Assembly: GCA_029226225.1 (NCBI GenBank)
Contig: JAQXXU010000086.1
Coordinates: 1-42,281 of the forward strand
Length of the DNA stretch: 42,281 nt
Origin: Lachnospiraceae bacterium
GTDB lineage: Bacteria > Bacillota > Clostridia > Lachnospirales > Lachnospiraceae
Direction of reading: 5' to 3'
Position numbers and translations under genes: made by a program. This document shows positions 25,132 to 34,858 of this stretch, piece after piece (the first letter of the stretch is position 1; each line of letters begins with the position of its first letter). The notes under the pieces were generated by a model, which did not search any database, was not told the DNA's origin, and worked only from the letters and a program-made list of their open reading frames with translations.

Positions 25132-26661
25132 ATGAAGGTTAAAAAATACGGTTCTATTTACATAGGGACTTATGTGGTCTCACTGCGTATTTATGAAGTG
25201 AAGGGCGGAGGCCTGAAGGAATTAGACGAGATGCGTCTGCCTGTACAGGTGTCGCATGATATCTACCACTATGGAAGCATCACTAAAGAGACGTCAGACA
25301 CTATCGTAAAGGCGCTGCTCGACATGAAGCGGTCGCTGGCCGAGTATGACGTGGATTTCTACCAGGCATTCGGAGTTTATGCGCTGACAAAGGCTTCGAA
25401 TTACCTGGTTCTTTTTGACCGCATCAGGATAAAATGCGGACTCTTTATAAAGCTTCTGACAAACTCCCAGCAGAGGTTCTACAGCTTCCAGGCCTTAAGC
25501 GCACAGCCTGATTTTTCAAAAATGATCGAGCAATCGGCTCTGCTTGCTGATATCGGGGGTTCTTCAATACAGCTTACACTTTTTAAAGACGGAAAGCTTC
25601 TTACAACCCAGCATATCCTCTTCGGAGCGGGAGAGGTACGCGAGAATCTGATGTCACTGTCACAGAAGGCAGATGCAAGACAGCAGGTTCTTGAGATGAT
25701 CATAAAAGAAACGGATAATTTTTTTCATATGTATCTCCCGGACAGAAATCCGGAATACCTGATACTTCTGAATGAGAACTTCAGTAATATCCTGCATCTC
25801 TTCCATGTAAAGGATATCCTGAACAAGCCTGTAAAAAAGGAAAAAGCTGTAGATTTTCTTAAGGATCTGGGAGACAGTGACCTTTTCAGTAATACCTTCG
25901 AAAAGTATCATATCAGCGATCCTGATGACATGCTCTTACCGTTCCTGCTATTATATGCGGCTCTTATAAAGCAGACTGACTGCAGGATGATCACGGCTCC
26001 TGGCATATCCATTCATGAAGGTGTCACTTTAAACAGTCTGTACCGGACTGGTACTCTGAAGCCTGCGCATGACTTCGATGCTGACGTGATAAGCGCAGCT
26101 TATTTTATCGCAGAGAGGTGCGGAAGCTACAAGCCGCATATAAAGATGATGGATAAAATAACTTCGGCCCTGTTTGATGCCATTTATAAAAAAAGTGGGA
26201 TGACAGAACGGCAGCGTCTTCTGATCAGGGTCATAGCTATCCTGCATGACTGCGGAAAGTATTTAAGCCTTTCTTTCGCGGCCCAGAGCTCTTATACGAT
26301 AATCATGTCATCAGAGATCCTTGGCATAAGCCATGATGAAAGAAAGCTTATAGCTTTAGTCGCCAGATATCATCACGAGAAAGACGTGAGTTATCCGAGA
26401 CTCGCAAATGACCTGGATGAGGAAGAATACATAGTATTTTTAAAGCTCTTAGCCCTGCTTCGTATCTGTAATGCCTTGGATTCGAGTCATAGGCAGAAGT
26501 TTAAAGACCTGTCTATCAGGATGCGCGGTGACAGGCTTCTTATCACAGTAGCATCAAAACTGCCGCTGAATCTCGAAAAGAACTATTTTAAGGATAAAGC
26601 AGCATTTTTCACAGAGGTGTTCGGAATTACCCCTGAGATAAGAGACAGGAAGGAGATCTGA
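25132..26661 (+). CDS. ppx: Exopolyphosphatase (Ppx/GppA) with C-terminal HD domain
   Basis: 509 aa. The N-terminal ASKHA phosphatase part (about 1-300) has the SIYIGTYVVSLRIYE opening and DIGGSSIQLTLF (about 140-151), the P-loop-like site. The C-terminal half has an HD-type domain (LHDCGKY near 368-374, HHE near 424). Exopolyphosphatases remove terminal phosphate from polyphosphate or (p)ppGpp. It immediately precedes ppk1 (1-base gap), which forms a polyphosphate synthesis/degradation unit and supports the call. Confidence 0.9.
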   Translation: MKVKKYGSIYIGTYVVSLRIYEVKGGGLKELDEMRLPVQVSHDIYHYGSITKETSDTIVKALLDMKRSLAEYDVDFYQAFGVYALTKASNYLVLFDRIRIKCGLFIKLLTNSQQRFYSFQALSAQPDFSKMIEQSALLADIGGSSIQLTLFKDGKLLTTQHILFGAGEVRENLMSLSQKADARQQVLEMIIKETDNFFHMYLPDRNPEYLILLNENFSNILHLFHVKDILNKPVKKEKAVDFLKDLGDSDLFSNTFEKYHISDPDDMLLPFLLLYAALIKQTDCRMITAPGISIHEGVTLNSLYRTGTLKPAHDFDADVISAAYFIAERCGSYKPHIKMMDKITSALFDAIYKKSGMTERQRLLIRVIAILHDCGKYLSLSFAAQSSYTIIMSSEILGISHDERKLIALVARYHHEKDVSYPRLANDLDEEEYIVFLKLLALLRICNALDSSHRQKFKDLSIRMRGDRLLITVASKLPLNLEKNYFKDKAAFFTEVFGITPEIRDRKEI

Positions 26662-26662
26662 T

Positions 26663-28834
26663 ATGAGCATTGATTTTAAAGACCCGAAATATTACGAAAA
26701 CCGAGAGCTTTCATGGCTCAAGTTCAATGAGAGGATATTAAATGAAGCAAGAGACCCGAAACTGCCTCTTTTAGATCGTTTTAAGTTCTTAAGCATTACG
26801 GCTTCAAATCTCGATGAGTTCTTCATGGTGCGTGTGGCCTCCCTCGTAGACATGGCACATGCCGGATATAAGAAAAAGGACCTCTGCGGAATGACAGCTG
26901 GGGAGCAGCTTGATGCTGTAAGGGCAGCCACCCACGATTTCGTGGACAGACAGTACTCGACACTGAACCGATCCCTGCTTACAGTTCTAGAAAAGAACGG
27001 GATAAAGATAGTTGACTCATATAAAGACCTTACCGGCGAGCAGTCAGATTATGTTGATACATACTTCAAAGAGAAAGTATTCCCAGTACTTACTCCGATG
27101 GCTGTCGATGCGTCGAGGCCTTTCCCGCACATCGCAAACAAATCACTGAACATCGCGGCTCTTATCACTCCTGGAAAAAATGGTTCAAGGCTTTTAAAGG
27201 ATATCGAAAAGCAGGGAGATATCTCTTTCGCCACTGTAACTGTGCCTTCCGGACTCCCGAGACTTGTAGCACTTCCTGCTGCTTCAGACAGGGAGAGCGC
27301 TTATATCTTCTTAGAGCAGATAATCGAGAAGAACATGTCAAAGCTTTTCTTAAACTATAATGTGATCTGCACTTTCCCGTACAGAGTCATGAGAAACGCA
27401 GACTTCGAGCTCGATGAAGAAGAGACTTCAGATCTGATGAAAGAAATGGAAAAGCAGCTGAAGAAAAGGGCCTGGGGTGAAGTCATAAGGCTTGATGTCG
27501 ATGAGAGTATAGACAAGCGTCTTCTCGAGATCCTGAAGAAAAATTTCAAGGTGTCAGAAGAGGCCATTTATCCTATACATGGACCTATAGACCTGACTGT
27601 ATGTATGAGCATATACGGTCTTGAAGGACACGATGATCTGCGTGAAGAGGAATTCACTCCTCAGGTTCAGCCAAGGCTTATCGACTGTGATGACCTGTTT
27701 GCAGAGATCAGGAAGAAGGATCTGTTCTTCCAGCATCCATATGATTCATTCGAGACTATAGTGGATTTCATAAAACAGGCCGCTGATGACCCTAAGGTTC
27801 TGGCCATAAAGCAGACTCTCTACCGTGTGAGCGGACACTCACCTATCATAGCAGCTCTAGCTAAGGCGGCCGAGAATGGAAAGCAGGTCACAGTCTTAGT
27901 AGAGCTTAAAGCCCGTTTTGATGAGGAAAATAACATCGGTTGGGCAAAAATGCTTGAAAAAGCCGGCTGTCATGTGCTGTATGGACTTGTAGGCTTAAAG
28001 ACACACTCCAAGATAGCACTGGTGGTACGTGACGAAGAAGATGGAATACGGCGGTACGTACACCTGGGAACAGGAAACTATAATGATAAGACCGCGAAAA
28101 TCTATACAGACTGCGGCATCCTGACCTGTAATGAACTGATAGGAGAAGATGCTACGGCACTTTTTAATATGCTGTCGGGATATTCAGAACCAGCTTTCTG
28201 GAACAAGCTGTTAGTATCTCCTATCTGGCTTAGAGAAGGCTTCTACAGACTGATAGACCGTGAGACAGAGCATGCCCGTGCTGGAAGAAAGGCCCGTATC
28301 GTGGCCAAAATGAATTCTCTGTGTGACCGTAATATGATCGCAAGGCTCTATGAGGCTTCGGCCGCAGGGGTGAAGATAAATCTTGTGATAAGAGGGATCT
28401 GCTGCCTCAGGACAGGAATTCCGGGAGTAAGCGATAACATCACGGTTTCATCTATAGTAGGAACTTTCCTTGAGCACAGCAGGATCTTCTATTTCTATAA
28501 TGACGGGGACGAAGAGGTTTACATGGGTTCTGCCGACTGGATGCCTCGTAACCTCGACCGTCGTGTAGAAGTGGTATTCCCGGTAGAAGATCCGGATTTA
28601 AAAGAGTGCGCAAAACATATCCTTGAAGTAGAAGAGGCTGATAATCTGAAGGCATACTACCTGCAGTCCGATGGAACCTATCAGAGAAAGGACAGAAGAG
28701 GTCAGAAAACTGTCGGAAGCCAGATGACTTTCTGTGAAGAGGCTGTCAGAAGAACAAAAGATTACCTCGAAAAAGGTGACGGAGAGACATACGGAACCAG
28801 GATGTTCAAGCCGGCACTTCCGCCAGAAGAATAA
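26663..28834 (+). CDS. ppk1: Polyphosphate kinase Ppk1
   Basis: 723-aa polyphosphate kinase that polymerises ATP gamma-phosphate. The N-terminal block ENRELSWLKFNERILNEA, SNLDEFFMVRVASL and the catalytic phospholipase-D-like core with two His motifs (YVHLGTGNYNDKTAKIYTD, and LEHSRIFYFYNDG) are complete. GSADWMPRNLDRRVEVVFPV closes the core. Length matches the family. It is expressed with ppx from the pheA-ppx-ppk1 stretch. Confidence 0.97.
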   Translation: MSIDFKDPKYYENRELSWLKFNERILNEARDPKLPLLDRFKFLSITASNLDEFFMVRVASLVDMAHAGYKKKDLCGMTAGEQLDAVRAATHDFVDRQYSTLNRSLLTVLEKNGIKIVDSYKDLTGEQSDYVDTYFKEKVFPVLTPMAVDASRPFPHIANKSLNIAALITPGKNGSRLLKDIEKQGDISFATVTVPSGLPRLVALPAASDRESAYIFLEQIIEKNMSKLFLNYNVICTFPYRVMRNADFELDEEETSDLMKEMEKQLKKRAWGEVIRLDVDESIDKRLLEILKKNFKVSEEAIYPIHGPIDLTVCMSIYGLEGHDDLREEEFTPQVQPRLIDCDDLFAEIRKKDLFFQHPYDSFETIVDFIKQAADDPKVLAIKQTLYRVSGHSPIIAALAKAAENGKQVTVLVELKARFDEENNIGWAKMLEKAGCHVLYGLVGLKTHSKIALVVRDEEDGIRRYVHLGTGNYNDKTAKIYTDCGILTCNELIGEDATALFNMLSGYSEPAFWNKLLVSPIWLREGFYRLIDRETEHARAGRKARIVAKMNSLCDRNMIARLYEASAAGVKINLVIRGICCLRTGIPGVSDNITVSSIVGTFLEHSRIFYFYNDGDEEVYMGSADWMPRNLDRRVEVVFPVEDPDLKECAKHILEVEEADNLKAYYLQSDGTYQRKDRRGQKTVGSQMTFCEEAVRRTKDYLEKGDGETYGTRMFKPALPPEE

Positions 28835-28965
28835 TTTATCAGAAAATACTGTAGAACTGTAGAAAAAAGTGTAAACATTCGCGCATAACTTTCCGATATA
28901 TAGTATATCAAAAAGAAAGGAACACTCATCATTTTGTCCCAGGTCCATGGAAGGAGGCGGGCATT

Positions 28966-29172
28966 ATGTATATCTACAGGATCGAAAAAGTATCTCCGGT
29001 GACTGACAGCCAGGGAGACAGCGGAAGCATCGGCTATGAAGGAAAAAAGAAGAAAACAAAGGTATCAGTGACCACACATGGATTTCGCCGTACCTACGAC
29101 TCGGCCATACAGGCAGACTCGTTAAACAGCAGAGCGGCCGTTGAAGCGTATAACGGAATTCTGGGACTCTGA
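28966..29172 (+). CDS. Small conserved-looking protein, unknown
   Basis: 68 aa with no recognised family. It is basic in the middle (EGKKKKTKVSVTTHGFRRTY) and ends in a helical stretch. A good ribosome binding site (GGAAGGAGG) sits 8 bases before ATG 28966, supporting expression. It stands alone between ppk1 and the infC leader promoter, which begins 9 bases after its stop. Confidence 0.55.
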   Translation: MYIYRIEKVSPVTDSQGDSGSIGYEGKKKKTKVSVTTHGFRRTYDSAIQADSLNSRAAVEAYNGILGL

Positions 29173-29181
29173 AAAAATGTC

Positions 29182-29210
29182 TTGACAGGCTCAGGGAAAA
29201 GTGGTATCCT
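29182..29210 (+). promoter_or_regulatory. Sigma-A promoter of infC-rpmI-rplT
   Basis: TTGACA (29182-29187), a 17-base spacer and TATCCT (29205-29210). Transcript start is expected near 29216. Confidence 0.88.
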
Positions 29211-29350
29211 AGCAGAGTTGTATGAAGCAGAGTATTCCACTCTCACCTGAGCACCTGGCGTTTGCAGTGTGTGTGACTCAGTGTTACATAGTTAGGATCG
29301 AAGGATTTTTTATTATGTATTTTGTGGATAGTCTGCCTATCCACTTTTTT
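29211..29350 (+). promoter_or_regulatory. L20-type leader with attenuator terminator before infC
   Basis: The 5' leader of the infC operon has long-range pairings (for example CTGAG near 29247 with CTCAG near 29277). It ends in a strong hairpin, GTGGATAG / CTATCCAC (29324-29331, 29337-29344), with TTTTTT. In Bacillus and relatives, such leaders end transcription when L20 binds. The terminator here implies the same autoregulation; the L20-binding part was not verified by alignment. Confidence 0.75.
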
Positions 29351-29372
29351 ATGTTCACTTTGGAGGTGTACC

Positions 29373-29885
29373 ATTAGCGATTTACTGGTAAATGAAAAGA
29401 TCCGTGCAAAGGAAGTCCGTCTTATCGGTGAGCACGGCGAGCAGATAGGGATCATGTCTGCTAAAGAGGCACAGATGAAAGCACGTGAGGCTGATCTGGA
29501 TCTGGTACTGGTTTCTCCGAATGCCCATCCTCCGGTGTGCAAGATCATAGACTATGGAAAGTATCGCTACGAGCTTGCGCGTAAGGAGAAAGAATCAAAG
29601 AAGAAACAGAAGGTCATAGAGGTTAAGGAGATCCGTTTCTCTCCGAATATCGACGAGAACGACCTGAATACCAAGCTGAATAACGCCAGAAAATTCCTCG
29701 CTAAAGGGAACAAAGTAAAGCTTACGCTTCGCTTCCGTGGACGTGAAATGGCTCACATCTCATCAAGCCGCCATATCTTAAATGATATAGCTGATCAGCT
29801 TGCAGACGTGGCCACAGTGGATAAGCCTTCGAAGCAGGAAGGCAGAAGCATCAGCATGGTGCTTACACCGGTCAAAGATAAGTAA
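29373..29885 (+). CDS. infC: Translation initiation factor IF-3 with ATT start
   Basis: 170-aa IF3, which binds 30S and proofreads start-codon choice. N-terminal ISDLLVNEKIRAKEVRLIG and C-terminal domain with IRFSPNIDENDLNTK are typical. The start is assigned to ATT 29373: residue 1 aligns with the family start, GGAGGT sits 5 bases upstream, and AUU is the classical infC start that lets IF3 repress itself. Alternative NTG starts upstream are in the attenuator and out of pattern. Confidence 0.95.
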   Translation: MSDLLVNEKIRAKEVRLIGEHGEQIGIMSAKEAQMKAREADLDLVLVSPNAHPPVCKIIDYGKYRYELARKEKESKKKQKVIEVKEIRFSPNIDENDLNTKLNNARKFLAKGNKVKLTLRFRGREMAHISSSRHILNDIADQLADVATVDKPSKQEGRSISMVLTPVKDK

Positions 29886-29931
29886 ACTATCGGTGTAAAG
29901 GCAGAATCATTACAAAGGAGGACATTTAATC

Positions 29932-30129
29932 ATGCCAAAGATGAAGACCAAGAGAGCAGCTGCAAAGCGCTTTAAAGCAACAGGAACAGGAAAGCTTAAG
30001 AGAAATAAGGCTTTCAAGAGCCATATCCTGACGAAGAAGACTACAAAGAGAAAGAGAAATCTCCGTAAGGCCACTATGACAGACCCTACAAACGAGAAGA
30101 ACATGAAGAAGATCTTACCATATCTTTGA
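29932..30129 (+). CDS. rpmI: 50S ribosomal protein L35
   Basis: 65-aa, very basic L35 ([24 protein letters not shown] opening is diagnostic; [18 protein letters not shown] follows). Second gene of infC-rpmI-rplT; preceded by AAGGAGG. Confidence 0.97.
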   Translation: MPKMKTKRAAAKRFKATGTGKLKRNKAFKSHILTKKTTKRKRNLRKATMTDPTNEKNMKKILPYL

Positions 30130-30160
30130 TGGTAAGCGACTAGTCAGGAGGTAAATTAAA

Positions 30161-30517
30161 ATGGCAAGAGTTAAAGGCGGATTAAACGCAAAGAAAAAGC
30201 ATAACAGAGTATTAAAGGCAGCAAAGGGTTACAGAGGAGCACGCTCAAAGCAGTACCGCGTAGCAAAGCAGTCAGTCATGAGAGCACTTGCTACTTCCTA
30301 TGCAGGAAGAAAGCAGAGAAAGAGACAGTACAGACAGCTCTGGATCGCCCGTATCAATGCAGCAGCCCGTTTAAACGGACTTTCCTACAGCAAGCTTATG
30401 CATGGTCTTAAGCTGGCAGATGTAGAGATGAACAGAAAGATGCTTGCTGATCTCGCTGTTTCAGATGCTGAAGGCTTCGCAAAGCTCTGTGAGCTTGCAA
30501 AGAGCAAGGTAGCGTAA
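30161..30517 (+). CDS. rplT: 50S ribosomal protein L20
   Basis: 118-aa L20 that nucleates early 50S assembly and represses its own operon through the leader. The opening [24 protein letters not shown] and [26 protein letters not shown] are diagnostic. A strong terminator follows 4 bases after the stop. Confidence 0.98.
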   Translation: MARVKGGLNAKKKHNRVLKAAKGYRGARSKQYRVAKQSVMRALATSYAGRKQRKRQYRQLWIARINAAARLNGLSYSKLMHGLKLADVEMNRKMLADLAVSDAEGFAKLCELAKSKVA

Positions 30518-30521
30518 ACAT

Positions 30522-30560
30522 AAGCTCATAACGCGGGCATCCTGCGTTATGAGCTTTTTT
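30522..30560 (+). terminator. Terminator of the infC operon
   Basis: 13-bp stem AAGCTCATAACGC / GCGTTATGAGCTT (30522-30534, 30544-30556) with a short loop, ending in TTTTTT. The next gene begins 17 bases later. Confidence 0.93.
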
Positions 30561-30576
30561 CATTCTGGAGATATTA

Positions 30577-31770
30577 TTGGAAGATAAGAAGAAAGTCACT
30601 AAATTTCACCGTGTACCGAGGATAAATATAGGGTTTATCCTGCTGGTATTTATATTTATCTATCTGATATTTCATCTGGTGTCACTTTTTACAGGAAAGC
30701 ATATAGCAGTGACCGAAGTAAAGCAGGGACAGATAGTGTCTGATAACCGTTTTACAGCACTGGCTATCCGTGCAGAAACTCTTGTAAAAGCCGATGAATC
30801 CGGAGAGGCTTATTACTATCTGCCGCAGGAGAGCAGAGTAAAAAAGGGTGAAACTGTTGTAAGCTTAGACAGGACCGGAGATCTGATCTCAGAGATCAGA
30901 AACGGTATCTCAAAGGATGCTTCACTTTCTGACGAACAGAAACTTCGGGTCACGGAGCTGCTTAAAAGCTTTAACGATGCCTATACGCCAGATTCTTTTG
31001 AGTCAGCCTATTATCTGAAGCAGAACACTGCTGATTATCTGACACTGCTGAATGGTGAAAAGATAAAGAAATCCCTGAATAAAGACCTGAAGGCAAAAGT
31101 CTCAGATGGGTCTGTGGTGAACATAAAGGCCCAGGCCCCAGGACTTATGTGCCTTTCATATGATAATCTGACTGGTGTTACAGAGGACAGTTTTACAAAG
31201 GCCTCATTCGATGAATCAGCATTGAAGACTACTGAAGTATCGACAGGTGACAGTCTTTCAGACGGGGATACGGCTTTCAGGCTTGTGACAGATGATAACT
31301 GGAAGCTTGTGACTCCGGTGAGCGAAGCTCTTGCTGAAAAGCTGAAGAGTAAGAGCACGATAGAAGTCAGGTTTGATAGGGATGGGACTTCTGTCTGGGC
31401 AAATGCTCACCTGACGGATCGGGATGGTGGACACTACCTGGTCCTTGAGATGGATGACTCTATGGACAGATTTGCTGACAGCAGGTATCTGGATATAGAG
31501 CTGGTTCTGGATAATGAATCGGGTCTTAAAGTACCGAATTCATCCTTAGTGACAAAAGTAGAGAAGAACTCTTCCGGTGACTATGTCAGGACTTATGGAG
31601 TATATCTGGCGAACAAGGGTTACACTCAGCTGGTGAAAGTAAAACTCTTATATAAAAACGGGCAGTACAGCATCATAGAACCGGTAAATGACAGTTCTTT
31701 AAGGCTTTATGATTACATAGTCCTTGATGCTTCAGGAGTAAATAACGGAGAGATACTAAATAACAACTGA
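30577..31770 (+). CDS. HlyD-like membrane-anchored protein
   Basis: 397 aa with one N-terminal membrane segment (about 18-39) and a long extracytoplasmic part. That part has a biotinyl-lipoyl/HlyD-like beta-barrel layout: KADESGEAYYYLPQESRVKKGETVVSLD near 72-99 resembles the lipoyl-like hairpin. Clostridial relatives are annotated as HlyD family efflux adaptor-like proteins and typically precede yggS-sepF, as here. The start is TTG 30577 (GGAG upstream). A role in division or envelope biogenesis is inferred only from context. Confidence 0.75.
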   Translation: MEDKKKVTKFHRVPRINIGFILLVFIFIYLIFHLVSLFTGKHIAVTEVKQGQIVSDNRFTALAIRAETLVKADESGEAYYYLPQESRVKKGETVVSLDRTGDLISEIRNGISKDASLSDEQKLRVTELLKSFNDAYTPDSFESAYYLKQNTADYLTLLNGEKIKKSLNKDLKAKVSDGSVVNIKAQAPGLMCLSYDNLTGVTEDSFTKASFDESALKTTEVSTGDSLSDGDTAFRLVTDDNWKLVTPVSEALAEKLKSKSTIEVRFDRDGTSVWANAHLTDRDGGHYLVLEMDDSMDRFADSRYLDIELVLDNESGLKVPNSSLVTKVEKNSSGDYVRTYGVYLANKGYTQLVKVKLLYKNGQYSIIEPVNDSSLRLYDYIVLDASGVNNGEILNNN

Positions 31771-31787
31771 CAGGAGGCATTTTTTAT

Positions 31788-32486
31788 ATGGGTACGGTAA
31801 GTGATAACTTAAAGGCAGTTGAAGATAAAATTCAGAAAGCCTGTGACAGAGCCGGAAGAGACCGCTCAGAGGTAACACTTATAGCAGTAAGCAAGACAAA
31901 ACCGGTCGAAATGCTGATGGAAGCCTATAATGACGGAATTCGCACTTTTGGCGAGAATAAAGTACAGGAGCTTACAGGAAAAATAGAACAGATGCCTGGT
32001 GATATACAGTGGCATATGATCGGGCATCTGCAGAGAAATAAAGTCAAGTACATCGCAGGAAAGGTAGCGCTGATCCACTCTGTTGACAGCTACAGACTCG
32101 CTGAGGAGATCAACATCCAGGCAAAAAAGCATGGCTGCATCATCCCTATCCTTATAGAGGTGAACGTAGCAAACGAAGAAAGTAAATTCGGAGTGAAGCT
32201 GGAGGAGACGGAGGACCTCGTAAGAGAGTGCGCTGCGTTAGACGGTATCACTGTGAAGGGACTTATGACCATAGCGCCATTTGTCGAAAATCCAGAAGAT
32301 AACAGACCTGTTTTTAAAGCCTTAAAGGATAAATCAGTTGACATAGCCGACAAAAACATAGATAATGTATCTATGGATATTCTGTCCATGGGAATGACAA
32401 ATGATTATGAAATAGCCATTGAAGAGGGCGCTACCATGGTTCGTGTTGGTACAGGCATCTTCGGTGCGAGAAATTATAATATCTAA
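31788..32486 (+). CDS. yggS: YggS/YlmE-type PLP-homeostasis protein
   Basis: 232-aa COG0325 family PLP-binding barrel without a C-terminal catalytic domain, involved in vitamin B6 and amino-acid homeostasis. The PLP lysine is Lys36 in LIAVSKTKP. GENKVQE, WHMIGHLQRNKVKYI, and late SMGMTNDYEIAIEEGATMVRVGTGIFG are typical. Precedes sepF, as in Bacillus ylmE-sepF. Confidence 0.95.
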   Translation: MGTVSDNLKAVEDKIQKACDRAGRDRSEVTLIAVSKTKPVEMLMEAYNDGIRTFGENKVQELTGKIEQMPGDIQWHMIGHLQRNKVKYIAGKVALIHSVDSYRLAEEINIQAKKHGCIIPILIEVNVANEESKFGVKLEETEDLVRECAALDGITVKGLMTIAPFVENPEDNRPVFKALKDKSVDIADKNIDNVSMDILSMGMTNDYEIAIEEGATMVRVGTGIFGARNYNI

Positions 32487-32499
32487 GGAGGATTTACTA

Positions 32500-33003
32500 A
32501 TGGGATTTATAGATGGATTTCTTGACGCAGTAAATTTAAGAGATGACGATTACGACGAAGACGATTATGATGAGGAAGAAGTAGACGAACCATCACGTTT
32601 TCGCAGAAAAAAGCGTGATAATGACTCTTCAGATAAAAAGGTTTCGAACATCACCCCGATCAGAAGCCGCCAGAATTCATCAAAGCGTGCTTCGTATTCG
32701 GCTCCGGACGAGATGGCTGTAGTTGTTATAAAGCCTACCTCTTATAATGACATTCAGGAGATAGCAGACACGCTTCTGTCCGGACGTACGGTAGTCCTGA
32801 ATACTGAGGGTCTCGATATAAACGTAGCCCAGCGTATCATAGACTTCATGTCAGGTACCTGCTATGCTATAGAGGGAGCCTTCCAGAAGATCTCAAACTT
32901 CATATTCATCATCACTCCAAAGGGAGTAGAGATTTCCGGAGATGTAGCACAGATGGTTGATGATCTCTCTAACTCGATCAATAATTCAGGAAATCGTTTC
33001 TGA
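32500..33003 (+). CDS. sepF: Cell-division protein SepF
   Basis: 167 aa. The N-terminus begins MGFIDGFLDAVNLR and continues into a very acidic (Asp/Glu) linker to about residue 35, with an Arg/Lys-rich stretch after that. The C-terminal SepF domain (about 70-160) has VVVIKPTSYNDIQEIADTLLSGRTVVLN and IDFMSGTCYAIEGAFQKIS. SepF anchors FtsZ to the membrane. Start ATG 32500 lies after TAAGGAGG; a further upstream in-frame start is rejected. Its stop overlaps ylmH. Confidence 0.95.
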   Translation: MGFIDGFLDAVNLRDDDYDEDDYDEEEVDEPSRFRRKKRDNDSSDKKVSNITPIRSRQNSSKRASYSAPDEMAVVVIKPTSYNDIQEIADTLLSGRTVVLNTEGLDINVAQRIIDFMSGTCYAIEGAFQKISNFIFIITPKGVEISGDVAQMVDDLSNSINNSGNRF

Positions 33004-33764
33004 TGAAACAGAACTCAGATGATTTCATAAGAAAGCATTTTTCTGATCTCGATGGAAGAGCTTATTCCAGAGATTATCCGGTGTTTACTGATTTTCTTGA
33101 CTTAAATGAGATAAGCATTCTCCATCGGGCACAGAGCAGTTTTAAATGCCATATCGCTACAAACGGCGGATATGATGGAAGTGAGCGTCAGATGGCTGTT
33201 TTTCTGCCTTCTGATGCTTTTTCAGATATAGATTTTCCTATATATGTATTAAAAATCGAACCAATAAATCAGAAATACGCGGAGCAGCTTACTCACAGAG
33301 ATTACCTGGGTGCTCTGATGAATCTTATGATAAAGCGCGAGCTGATGGGCGATCTGATAGTCAAAAAAAATGATAACTACTGCATCCTTTTCTGTGTGGA
33401 AAGAATTGCTGGCTTTATCGCTGAAAATCTCGTAAAAGTCAGGCATACAGAGGTATCAGTCAAGAAAGTCAGATTTGACGATGACAGATATGCCCCGGAT
33501 TTCAGGGAAGAGGATATAATCATCACTTCAGACAGGCTGGATTCTTTTGTGGCAGCATGTGCGCATTCATCGAGAAGTGCAGCATCAGCTCTTATAGACG
33601 GCGAGAAGATTTTTCTCAATGGAAAGACAGAGACAAGCCACAAGACGCAGGTGAAAGAAGGAGACATCCTGACGATCAGAGGAAAAGGAAAACTCAGGGT
33701 ATCTGCTTTTAATGGAAAAACTCAGAAAGACAGACTTAAGGTAAGGATTGGCTGGTACGACTAA
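33003..33764 (+). CDS. ylmH: YlmH, S4-domain RNA-binding protein
   Basis: 253-aa YlmH family, associated with division and stalled-ribosome rescue. The N-terminal YlmH domain has RAYSRDYPVFTDFLDL; the C-terminal S4 domain (about 178-245) has RLDSFVAACAHSSRSAASALIDGEKIFLNGK. It overlaps sepF and aroB by one base each. Confidence 0.93.
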   Translation: MKQNSDDFIRKHFSDLDGRAYSRDYPVFTDFLDLNEISILHRAQSSFKCHIATNGGYDGSERQMAVFLPSDAFSDIDFPIYVLKIEPINQKYAEQLTHRDYLGALMNLMIKRELMGDLIVKKNDNYCILFCVERIAGFIAENLVKVRHTEVSVKKVRFDDDRYAPDFREEDIIITSDRLDSFVAACAHSSRSAASALIDGEKIFLNGKTETSHKTQVKEGDILTIRGKGKLRVSAFNGKTQKDRLKVRIGWYD

Positions 33765-34858
33765 TGAATGACATACTTGAGATAAAATACGATGGCAGAC
33801 CCTGCTATAACATAGTTTTAGAAAATGATTTCAGCAGACTGGCCTATTTTTTAGATAAGACAGGGAAAAAATACCAGCGGATCTGCATAGTAAGTGATAC
33901 GAATGTGGCGGCACTGTATATAGATGACGTACACGAGGCGTTAAGAGACTGCGCAGGCGAGATCACTCAGTTTGTATTCCAGGCTGGTGAGGCTTCGAAG
34001 AACCTGAATGTAGTTGAAGACCTGTATGAGAACCTGATAAAAGCCCACTTCGACCGCAAGGACCTGCTTGTGGCCCTAGGCGGTGGCGTAGTTGGTGACC
34101 TGACAGGATTTGCCGCTGCGACATACTTAAGAGGCATAGACTTTATTCAGATGCCTACCAGCCTTCTCTCTATGGTGGATTCTTCTATCGGTGGTAAGAC
34201 AGGTGTTGACTTCAGAGCTTTTAAAAATATGGTCGGAGCCTTCTATATGCCGCGTCTGGTATATATGAACCTGTCCGTACTAAAGAGTCTTCCGGCAGAG
34301 CAGTTCAGATCCGGAATGGGTGAAGTCATAAAGCATGGACTTATAGCAGACAGGGATTACTTTGATTTTCTTATCAGAGACAGAGAAAAAATCTGTGCTT
34401 TTGATCCGGAAGCTATTTTTCATGTGGTAAAGAGAAGCTGTGAGATAAAGGGAGCCGTAGTAGAAGAGGATCCTAAGGAACAGGGCATCAGAGCTACACT
34501 TAACTTCGGACACACTATAGGCCATGCGGTAGAGAAACTGTCGAAATTCTCACTGTTCCATGGACAGTGTGTGGCTGTAGGTTCGGTGGCCGCTTCATAT
34601 CTGTCGATGAAGAAAGGCTATCTGTCAGAAGATGATTACAAGCAGATCAGAAAGACTTTTGAAGATTACGGGCTTCCTGTATCTGTAGATAGCAGCAGAT
34701 ATCAGGCTGCAGAGATCCTTAAGACTACGAAGTCAGATAAGAAGATGCAGGCTGGAAGGATAAAGTTCATCCTGCTTGAGCAGATAGGAAAAGCTGTCAT
34801 AAACACTTCACTTACGGATACTGACCTGTTAGAGGGAATTAACGAGATTTTACGATGA
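33764..34858 (+). CDS. aroB: 3-dehydroquinate synthase AroB
   Basis: 364-aa enzyme of the shikimate pathway using NAD and zinc. GGGVVGDLTGFAAATYLRGI, QMPTSLLSMVDSSIGGKTGVDF and the zinc-site FGHTIGHAVE are present in order. It lies between ylmH and lspA with one- and four-base overlaps. It supplies precursors for the pheA product downstream in the pathway. Confidence 0.95.
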   Translation: MNDILEIKYDGRPCYNIVLENDFSRLAYFLDKTGKKYQRICIVSDTNVAALYIDDVHEALRDCAGEITQFVFQAGEASKNLNVVEDLYENLIKAHFDRKDLLVALGGGVVGDLTGFAAATYLRGIDFIQMPTSLLSMVDSSIGGKTGVDFRAFKNMVGAFYMPRLVYMNLSVLKSLPAEQFRSGMGEVIKHGLIADRDYFDFLIRDREKICAFDPEAIFHVVKRSCEIKGAVVEEDPKEQGIRATLNFGHTIGHAVEKLSKFSLFHGQCVAVGSVAASYLSMKKGYLSEDDYKQIRKTFEDYGLPVSVDSSRYQAAEILKTTKSDKKMQAGRIKFILLEQIGKAVINTSLTDTDLLEGINEILR

